The notes beneath the pieces are model-generated. The model made no database searches. It was not told where the DNA came from and saw only the letters and a program-made list of their open reading frames with translations. A stretch of 12,729 nt of DNA from Parachlorella kessleri (lineage: Eukaryota > Chlorophyta > Trebouxiophyceae > Chlorellales > Chlorellaceae), in the NCBI GenBank assembly GCA_001598975.1, contig BBXU01001235.1:1-12729 (forward strand). Direction: 5' to 3'. The translations under genes were made by a program, and so were the position numbers. Shown here piece after piece: positions 1 through 7,800 of this stretch. Within the stretch, counting starts at the first letter, position 1, and the number at the start of each line of letters is the position of its first letter.

Positions 1-40
1 CACACCACCACCACCACCACCACCACCACACACACACACC
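1..40. repeat. (ACC)n then (AC)n microsatellite
   Basis: Bases 1-30 are a run of about nine ACC/CAC triplets, passing directly into a CA dinucleotide run to base 39. It lies on the 3' side of NDR exon 3, in what should be intron 3 of that gene. The repeat may continue beyond the left edge. Confidence 0.9.
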
Positions 41-329
41 AAAAAGCTGTCGTGCCATCCGCCTGGCTAGCTATGCCATCATACAAAAATGGTGATTGGT
101 GAGCGTGTCTCAACCTAGCGGGAAGCCACCCATGTCAGTGCTGCTTGCCTGCCTGCCTGTCGACAGCAGCACACTCAGCTGCAACTGCAGCCAAACACAC
201 TGGATGCACAAGCAGACAATGCCGGGGGCGTTCTGATGAGAACCAAGGTCACTCCTATGCCGATGAGCAAGCCAGCCATCCAGGCTTGCGAGCCCTGGTG
301 GTGCGCGCAGTGTGGTGCGTGTATCGCAC

Positions 330-1355
330 CTGCCCACGCCGGACCATCTCCGACTTCTTGAGCTTCTTGACCGCCACCAGCTTGCCATTGGCGCGGTCGC
401 GGCATATGCGCACCTGCAGCCACAAGACCCATGCCGGCTGCTCACTGGCTGCTGCTGAACGGCTGCTGCACGCTGCCGTGCTTGCCAACGCTGTATGCCT
501 CCCTGCTATGCCACGCCTGCTTGCCTGCCATATCATGCTCAGCACCTGCCTGTACACGGCCATGCGACTAGTACAGGCCCCATGCTGGATGATGCCTGCA
601 TGCCCACTTCTGTATTGCGTACTGTGTACTGAGCTGGCGTCACCGTATTCCACGGGCACCGCTTGGCACCCTGATAACTTCAGCAGGGCTGTCCATTGAG
701 CTACAAGCGCGTATGCACACCAACTTCGATGCAAGTCAGCTCCTCCTTCACACCAGCGCATGCATCCATCATGAAGCCAAACTGGCGCAACTTGATACCA
801 GGGCCCCAGCCGCGCACCTCGCCAAAGGCTCCCTTGCCGATGAGCTTCAGCGGCTCAAAGTCATCCACGGCCAGGCGCTGTCGCTGCAGGCGGCTGTAGT
901 CGCGTTCCCGCTTCTCTAACTCCTGGATGGCTGCCTGCTTCTGCTCTTCGCTCAGCCGCTCCGTCTGCAGCTCCTGCTCCAGCCGCGCCCGCCTGCACGG
1001 CGGCAAGCTGGGCGATGTGATACATGAAGGGCAGTCCAGCTCGCCCCAAGTTTTCTCGATCCCGCACTGCCTGCCACCGTCAACGGGTGCACAAATCGAA
1101 CCAGTGTCTGGACACTAGCCGCTGCTGCCAAAGGCTAGGCAACAGTGTCTTTGGCTGCTGCTTTGACGGTGCATCTATGCCAGGTATTAATAGTCTCTTG
1201 TCAAGTGGGAAACACTGGCACTCCTACCTCTCTCGGCGCTCCCTGAAGTTCTGGCTTTGCACCTTGTACAAGTGCTCTATGAACACTCGGGCCGTCTTAG
1301 CCTTGGCCAGCACTTCCTCTGAGAAATACTCCTCTTGAGCTGCTGCTGCCGCCAT
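330..1355 (-). CDS. NDR: NDR/LATS-family AGC protein kinase, N-terminal part (partial, runs off left edge)
   Basis: Three exons read on the minus strand: 1355-1228, 992-818 and 413-330, giving 129 residues. Introns are canonical GT-AG and phases match (42 codons plus 2 bases; then phase 0; then phase 0). The start is the ATG at 1355, followed by five alanines. Residues about 20-75 are a basic, charged helix (FRERRERRARLEQEL) of the kind that binds MOB co-activators in NDR kinases. VDDFEPLKLIGKGAFGEV (residues 85-102) is the NDR signature with the glycine loop (G95, G97, G100). The VAVKKLKKSE segment gives the catalytic lysine K117, and RRGQ (126-129) matches the conserved end of this block. 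By family knowledge these Ser/Thr kinases act with MOB proteins in cell division, polarity and morphogenesis. The next expected block (VEHV-like) is absent from 1-328, so the rest lies outside the window. Confidence 0.9.
414..817 (-). other. NDR kinase intron 2
   Basis: A 404-base intron between the glycine-loop exon and the catalytic-lysine exon. The donor is GAG|GTGCGC and the acceptor CTGCAG|GTGCGC, so AGGTGCGC occurs at both edges. No coding, RNA or mobile-element signal was recognised inside it. Confidence 0.8.
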
Positions 1356-1680
1356 CCCAAGGATCAAGCGAAGGAAAGGCGAAGAGGCACTGTCAACAAC
1401 ACATGATTACAACGCGGTCTTGCAGGCGGGTGCACTTGCGCTAGCTGGACAGCTGACGACTTGTTTCTTCGGAGCAAGAAACGTGTTTAGCTGCATTGGC
1501 CACCCCCACCTTTGCATGCTGCCAGCCTGGCGTGGTTACAAAGGGTTAGTCTTTGGCAGGAGGAGATTACAAACGCCTTGCGTTGATCTTCTTGCTGAGA
1601 GAAAGGCTCCCCAACTTATTTGCAGCAAACCTCGTGTCCTAGACCTTGCCAGGCGCTGATCGGCTTATCAGCATCACAGG
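1356..1680. promoter_or_regulatory. Shared upstream region of the divergent NDR kinase and SDR genes
   Basis: These 325 bases separate the minus-strand NDR start from the plus-strand SDR start and must hold both 5' UTRs and both promoters. ATTGG (CCAAT on the minus strand) lies near 1495-1499. No convincing TATA box is seen. An in-frame TGA at 1657-1659 supports the SDR start at 1681. No other gene was recognised here. Confidence 0.6.
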
Positions 1681-3769
1681 ATGGCAAGCCACGGACAGTG
1701 CCGCCGCCTGGAGGGCAAGGTTGCAATCGTTACAGCTTCCACCGCAGGTAAGAGTGTCCCAGCCATTCGCTCCCTGCGGCTGGACAGCCACATGCAAATA
1801 TGTCACCTGAGGGCCTTGGCTAGCATCGCTCTGTCACCCACACAGCTCACGCTCCAGGATATATCAAAACGCCAGCTCACAGTGGCACTGTTCCAACTGC
1901 CTGCAGGTATCGGCTTGGGCATTGTTCGGCGCCTGGCACAGGAGGGAGCACAGGTTGTTGTATCCTCTAGAAAGCAGCAAAAGGTGGATGAGGTGGTCTC
2001 CCAGCTCAAAGCAGAAGGCCTTGACGTAGCTGGCATAGCCTGCCACGTGGGCGACCGGGCCGCCCTCAAGCGGCTGGTAAAGTTTGCTGTGGACACCTAT
2101 GGCAAGCTGGACATCCTGGTGTCAAATGCTGCTGTCAACCCCACGTCTGGGCCAATTATGACCATGGATGGTGAGTGCAAGATGGTTGCTGTCAGCCAGT
2201 ATATACTCAAACCACCGAGCAGATGGTGGTGCATGGCTCCAGCAGGCAGCCAGGTGTATCTCTTCCCTCCCTTGTCAAGACTTGCTGAACAACGCCTCAG
2301 CTGGCTGACCCCCCCTTGCAGAGTCTGCAATCGACAAGATTCTAGACATCAACGGTGAGCCATGCATTTGAAAAGCCTGCCTGCCTGCCGCTGGACAGCC
2401 GTTTGTTGCTACTTTCCTGAGCAGAGGGTTATTCAGCAAACTCTTGCAGCCTTCGGTCCCAGTTGAGAAGCAGCGATGTGTGCGCTTCAAACGTCCCGGC
2501 TTGTGTTGCATATTTGATGCAAACGCAGCACTTGTGCTGCCACTGCATCACTTACCAGGCCATCATACAGGACCTCACTCCAGCCCCAAGCTAGCCCACT
2601 GCCGTCCCCCACTTACCTGTTGTACCTGCAGTCAAGTCGGCTATACTGCTGACCCAGGAAGCCGTGCAGCACATGCCTTCCGGCAGCAGCGTGGTCTACA
2701 TCTCCTCCTACACCGCCTTCAACCCCGCGACGCCCATCGCCATGTACGCCGTGAGCAAGACGGCGCTGCTGGGGCTGACCAAGGCGCTGGCGGAGGAGCT
2801 GGGGCAGGACGGCATCAGGGTCAATTGCGTGGCACCAGGTGGGGATGGAGCCAAATGCAGCTTGGAGCCTGGGAAGGGCGAAGGGGAGGGGGGGTGGTGT
2901 TGGCTACAGGAGATACCCCGCATTTGGGCGGAGGGGCATAGGCACTGGTTTGCGGTCGATTCTTAGGTGGGGCTGCAGTTCGGTGTTGACGTGTTGTCTG
3001 AGGCTATGACAACAGAGCACTTGCAGCGCCCTTTGCTGCTTGCATGTGCTCAAGCTTGCCAAGCTGTGCAGCCTGAATGCTTCCTAGATATGTGCTTAAA
3101 AGTGGTGCAGGGATCGTTCCTACCAAGTTTGCGGCCGCACTGGTAGCCAACCCGGAGCTTGAAGAGATCAACAAGTCTCGGACACTGCTGGGGAGACTGG
3201 GCAAGCCACAGGTATGAAGGCCCTGCTGCAGCCTTTGGCATACGAAGATGCAAGGCTAGTAAAGGCCTGCCTTGCTGGAAGCTATGCCACACTCAGTGGT
3301 TGGCTGGGTGCCATTGCACAGCTTGTAGCAGGACAGCCATGACAGCAGGACTGCTAGCGAGGTTAGGTCAGCTGGCCAATTCTGCTGCTGTGCGTGCCAT
3401 GTAGGATATGGCAGCCGCTGTTGCCTTCCTAGTATCTGACGACGCCTCTTACGTGACCGGGGAGGCCCTTGTGGTCGCGGGCGGCATGCAAAGCAGGTGG
3501 GACGGGAGCGCCTGGCAGCGATGGTGCATAGTAGCCAGGGCGGCCGGTTGCTCAGCTATTGCTGAACGACTTGTGTGGGGTTCCTGTGAATGCTGGCAGG
3601 TAGTGACAGGTAGTGCAAACAGAGTATCGATAGGAGTGGATGGGCAGCGCTATATGCAAGGTATTAGCGTGGGTGGCAGGTAGTGCAAACAGGGAGTGAG
3701 AGTTGAGCTGTACGAACAGGACTGGTGGACATATGCAAGGTATGTCTTGCTGTATTGTGCAGGCTGTGA
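1681..3769 (+). CDS. IBR1: Peroxisomal short-chain dehydrogenase/reductase, DHRS4/IBR1 (SDRA) type
   Basis: Seven exons: 1681-1747, 1907-2170, 2322-2354, 2632-2838, 3111-3211, 3405-3496 and 3763-3769, all with GT-AG introns and closing phases. They encode 256 residues, the usual length for classical SDRs. Visible motifs: RRLEGKVAIVTASTAGIG (8-25) with the TxxxxGIG nucleotide loop, SSRKQ (42-46, basic residues that suit NADP(H)), SNAAVNP (95-101), N121, S147, Y160 and K164 (catalytic Asn-Ser-Tyr-Lys), RVNCVAPG (184-191), and SYVTGEALVVAGGM near the end. The last three residues are SRL, a type 1 peroxisomal signal, as in human DHRS4 and, from memory, Arabidopsis IBR1, which ends GGMPSRL. Likely role: a peroxisomal NAD(P)(H) carbonyl/alcohol oxidoreductase, possibly acting in side-chain beta-oxidation (IBR1 acts on indole-3-butyric acid). 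Substrate here is inference. Start chosen by an in-frame upstream TGA at 1657. Confidence 0.93.
3607..3743. repeat. Imperfect tandem copies, about 70-79 bases, in the last SDR intron
   Basis: CAGGTAGTGCAAACAG occurs at 3607-3622 and again at 3677-3692. ATATGCAAGGTAT occurs at 3652-3664 and again at 3731-3743. Order is kept in both copies, so this is a diverged tandem duplication of one unit within the intron 3497-3762. Confidence 0.75.
3763..3769 (+). other. Seven-base terminal exon completing the SRL peroxisomal signal
   Basis: Exon 6 ends ATG CAA AGC AG before a GTGGGA donor at 3497. The acceptor TTGTGCAG ends at 3762, and GCTGTGA then completes AGG CTG TGA, so the protein ends in Ser-Arg-Leu. 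The family C-terminus (GGM-x-SRL) fits exactly, which is why I accept so short an exon. Confidence 0.82.
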
Positions 3770-4050
3770 TGGTAGCAATACCTGATGATGCCAGCGCCAC
3801 GCAACGTATGAGGGGTGCCTAATTGGGTAGAAGGGGCTTGCAGCAGTGTGAGGATTTTTGACTCCGCAGAGCAGGGGTGTGCGCCTATAGACGGCCCAGT
3901 TCAAAGTGAAGCCGTGCAGCTGGACAAGTTGCTCAACGTGTGTCCACTGTATAGCAGCCTGCCTACTGTTCCTCAGTGCGAGATCTCGGGACTCTAGAGT
4001 CGGTCTGTCCGCATTTTCCTTGAAAGATGGACTTCTTAATTCTTAATCTT

Positions 4051-4087
4051 CCTTTAATGACTCACCGAGAGTGCCTTTTATGACTCA
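4051..4087. repeat. Direct repeat containing TGACTCA
   Basis: CCTTTAATGACTCA at 4051-4064 and CCTTTTATGACTCA at 4074-4087 differ at one position and are 23 bases apart. They lie in the presumed SDR 3' UTR. TGACTCA is also the GCN4/AP-1 core, but no role here is shown. Confidence 0.6.
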
Positions 4088-4128
4088 TGATGATCAGTGA
4101 TGCTGTATGCATACATATGCTTGTTATG

Positions 4129-4133
4129 TGTAA
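4129..4133 (+). terminator. TGTAA poly(A) signal for the SDR gene
   Basis: TGTAA is the usual chlorophyte polyadenylation signal. This is the only plus-strand copy that I find between the SDR stop at 3769 and the start of the spacer. It implies a 3' UTR of about 370-380 bases. Confidence 0.55.
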
Positions 4134-4676
4134 GTGCATGTGCTTGCAAGCACGTGACACCTGCATGACCTACCAAGAAGTCCAGGAAATCAGGAAGGCA
4201 AGCATGACAACAGCAAGACCCATGGGACTAGGATCGGCCCCCCTAGCACCCACCCCCCAAAAAATCGCAATCCGCACAAACGCTACCTGAGAGCAAGTCG
4301 AAGGTAACATTATTCAATGGAGGAAACAGGACATCCAACAGGACAGGCCTTGGCATTCGTTGCTCATGAGGCGTAGTTACTGCTCAGGGCTTGCAACGCA
4401 AGGCCACAAAGTCACAGTCGTTGCTCAAGTACGGAGCCGGGTGTATGGGCCACGAGAGGCACAGGGTTGCTAGTAGCTATACCAACATGGGGAAAATGAG
4501 CAACACGACAACTCTCACGACAGGGAACGCCTGTTAACAAAGACCAAGTCGCACATACACCAGAGCGACGTCTCCATAAAGAGTAGCTCCTTGGTCAAGA
4601 CATTGGTTAGAAAGCCAGCCTGCACAACTCCTAAAGGAAAGCGCAGAGAGGCGTAGCAAGACCCTGCTATCCTTAT

Positions 4677-4681
4677 TTACA
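4677..4681 (-). terminator. TGTAA poly(A) signal for the receptor kinase gene
   Basis: Plus-strand TTACA reads TGTAA on the minus strand, about 170 bases after the receptor-kinase stop at 4854. The spacing and orientation fit a chlorophyte poly(A) signal. Confidence 0.55.
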
Positions 4682-4853
4682 AAGGGCCCTGCATCATGCT
4701 CCCCCGCTCCGTACAAGCCCCTCCACCTCAACCCCACCCCTGAGAGACACAGTGCACCCCCCTCGGACGCATTTCTCAATTCTCTGTCCAGTCTAGAGCA
4801 GGCAGCCACAGCCTCCAATGAGGCCCGCTCTCCCCAGGGTTCCAAGGGTCTTC

Positions 4854-7800
4854 TCACAGATTCCCGCTCACATTCCCGGTGCTTGCATTCCCGGCGCTCA
4901 CGTTCCCGCCGCTCACATTGGCGCTGCCTCGCCTGCTAGACAGATTTGTGCTCAGGTTTGTGCTCTTGGTCATGATGGGGCTGAGCCACTCCCGAAGGCC
5001 GACGAGGTCTGGCGCTGGCTCCGAGGCGGGGGCCTCCTCCTTGTAGATGGCCTCCGCAAGCACACCGTCGCACAGGTCCCTGCACAAGCAAGCGGGCAAA
5101 GATGTAAGTACTTGGCACGCGCTCGTTGCAAGGGCAGGCTACTGCTCGACTGGAGGCTGCAAATGTTGGGCGTCAGCTTCCAGGTGCAGCGCCGCAACAT
5201 GGGCGGCATTGCCGGCCTGGCCGTGGCAGGGTTGCATGTGCTTACCTAAGCTCCGCCAGGACCTCGTCAAACGTGGGCCGGTCCTCGGGCGCTTGCGCCC
5301 AGCACTTGTGCATCAGGTCAATGTAGTCGCCCAGCCCAACAAAGTTGCCGCCATGCCCCGGCAGCTTTGCGGGCTCCGGCACCTGGAGCCGCTTGCCCTC
5401 CGTCACGAGGCCAGACACCTGCAAGGCAGGCAGCAGCAGCAGCGGCAGCAGCAGGTCAGTGCCCTGCAAGGCTGGGTGACCGCCTACACGAGTGAAGGCA
5501 CACGCGATCTGGCCTGGCACCCCTTCACCCTAGACATCCTAGGCGGAGTGTGCGGACATGTCTCCAAGGCCGGCAATGTCAGGCGGTGGCACAGTGTAGA
5601 AAGGTAGACCGGCATGCCCCGGGTCAGGCTCGGCGTGGTTGACCAGCCAGGTGCAGCACCCACCCTGGGAAGGGCCCGCATGACTCACCGCCCAGGGGTT
5701 CATGATGGTCTCCCAGGGGGTTGCCCAGGTCAGCATCTCCCACATGACCACGCCAAACGAGAAGACATCCTGCACCAGGGGGCAACACAGAGTTGGTAGG
5801 GACGTCTTAATAGATGCCATCCAGGCCGAACCACACACCACCAATGTACTATGCCAGTGCACCGCTTCACCCAGCCTTCACCATACCCCCGTCTGCTCCC
5901 ATACCTGCCACCGCCACTCAAGCTGTGCTCCTTGTGGGCCTTCCTTGTCTGCTTGTTTAACAGCAGGCTTGCATCGGCGGAAGCACGCACCAGACCGCAA
6001 AAAGCCCTGGCTGCCTCGCAGATCTCACCGAGGCGAGTGTGGGCTTCTGCCCAGACAGCACTTCAGGGGCCAGCCACCGCGGGTTCGTCACACTGGGGAG
6101 GCTGCTGGCCACTGCTGTCCCCGGCTCCTCAATGAACTTGGAGAGGTTGAAGTCCGCAATCTGCACATGGGAACACTGCGTGTGGCCCACACCCCACCAG
6201 CGTCCTCGTTGTGTGGCTGGCTGAGCATACCTGCAGAAGATTCCCACCCACCCACCCACCCACCCACAACCCTGGCACACACTAACCCCCACATGCAACT
6301 ACATTCCTTTTGTAGTGGGGTTTTGTAGTCAGTAGTGGCGTCACAACTTCGTACATGAACTATCCAGAACCTTCATCGCACAACAGCCTCCAGAAGTACC
6401 GTGTGCTACAACAGACCAGGAGCACTCGGGGAACATCCGAACAGCAGCAAGATCCAAGCACGTCACACACCAAAAATTCACACATAGATTCCTTGCTTTG
6501 TCGTCACACAACCTGCCTCCTCACCTTCACGTCCCAGTGCTGAGTCACCTGCAGCGCACGAACCGCTCGCAACTTCACGTAAGTATGAGGCTACCAGAGC
6601 ATACTACGTTCCTGTCCAAAGCAAAACTACAGATGGCCTTGCGCACAAGTGCACAGCACCTTGCCTGCGCGCTAGACTGTTACCCGAGTCCTATGCCTTA
6701 GCTTTGCGAGGACTGCCGTAGTAGAGCCAGTACCGGCGGCCCCAACAAAGTTGAAAGTAGTGGATGACCAGCAGTTGACGATGCTGGCAGCGCACGCCTC
6801 CCTGACTCACCAGCAAGTTGGGGCTCTTCAGGTCCCGGTGCACCAGCGGCGGGTTCCTTGTGTGCAGGTATGCCATCCCTTCCGCCGCATCAGCTGCCTG
6901 CACATAGCCAGCCAGCAGGAGGTCCGCAAGCCATTCAGCAGACTTCCTCTTCTAAGCCTGTCAGTGACCTGCAAGGCCTCATCCGATAGCCCGTGGTTCC
7001 TATGCAAAACCGGGACACCCACGCCTCCACCCCATGCACTGGCAACAACCCCGATGCGCCTTGATACCTCCTGCCAGAAGATGGACGTGTACACGCAGCA
7101 CTCAAGCGACCTAGCCAGCCATCCAGCACTCACCATCTTCAGCCGCCTCTCCCAGCTGAGCTCTTTGCACAGTTCCGGGGAAGTCCTGGCAGCGCGCAGG
7201 ATGTCGTGCAGGCTGCCCCTCTCGCAAAACTCAGACACCACACAGGGCGGCTTTTCGCAGATGGCCAGGAAGCCGAGCACGTTGGGGTGCCGAAGGGCGG
7301 CCATCTTGCTGCACTCCTGCAGCAACCAGGGCAGGAACCGGCAATCAAGACGTCTAGACCACTTTGACAACCCTCAACTCAATAAGGCGCCGTCTGCTGC
7401 AACAATCTGCAGGGACGCAGCTGCGGGGCAGGGCACGGCATCAGAGGAAAGGGGCGCACTTATACCTCCCCTGGCGTGGGGGCCCGGCCAGGCCACCTAC
7501 CGCGCGTAGCGTGACGAGGACTGGGTTGTCGGCCGACAGCACCATGGCCGCAGCCTCGGAGGGGTTTGACTTGTTCATTGCATCGGACCCCGCCAGCAGC
7601 TTGACAGCCACCTGGGTGGTCCTCCAGGAGGCCAGGTACACCTGCAGGTAGGAAGGGCAGACTAGGGAGGTTCAGGGGGCCTTCGGCGCACATGTGTGTC
7701 CCCACGTTGCTGCAGCAGCAATCCCCGGGGGACATATGCTTCTCGTCTCAGACAGGTCCCGCTCTCTGCCAACATCACACAGGTTGTGAGGAAAAGCCTG

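Larger units (their letters stand above)
3770..4853. other. Convergent 3' UTRs and intergenic spacer
   Basis: This stretch holds the SDR 3' UTR (to about 4145) and the receptor-kinase 3' UTR (down to about 4660). About 500 bases between them carry no ORF, RNA gene or mobile element that I can support. It includes an AT-richer patch near 4020-4135. Confidence 0.65.

Noticed and set aside
145..699. Plus-strand open frame of about 184 codons
   Set aside because: Cysteine-rich low-complexity translation antisense to NDR exon 3 and its introns, with no family signal.
1085..1108. tRNA T-arm-like GGTTCGA on the minus strand
   Set aside because: No proper 5-base stem, no anticodon arm and no acceptor stem around it; it lies in NDR intron 1.
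1681..2358. SDR as a single 225-residue open frame
   Set aside because: The frame reads through introns 1 and 2; splicing restores TASTAGIG and the MDESAIDKILDIN segment as in the family.
6751..7509. Long plus-strand open frame of about 252 codons
   Set aside because: It lies antisense to kinase exons 11-13, with no recognisable domain; a shadow of the real gene.
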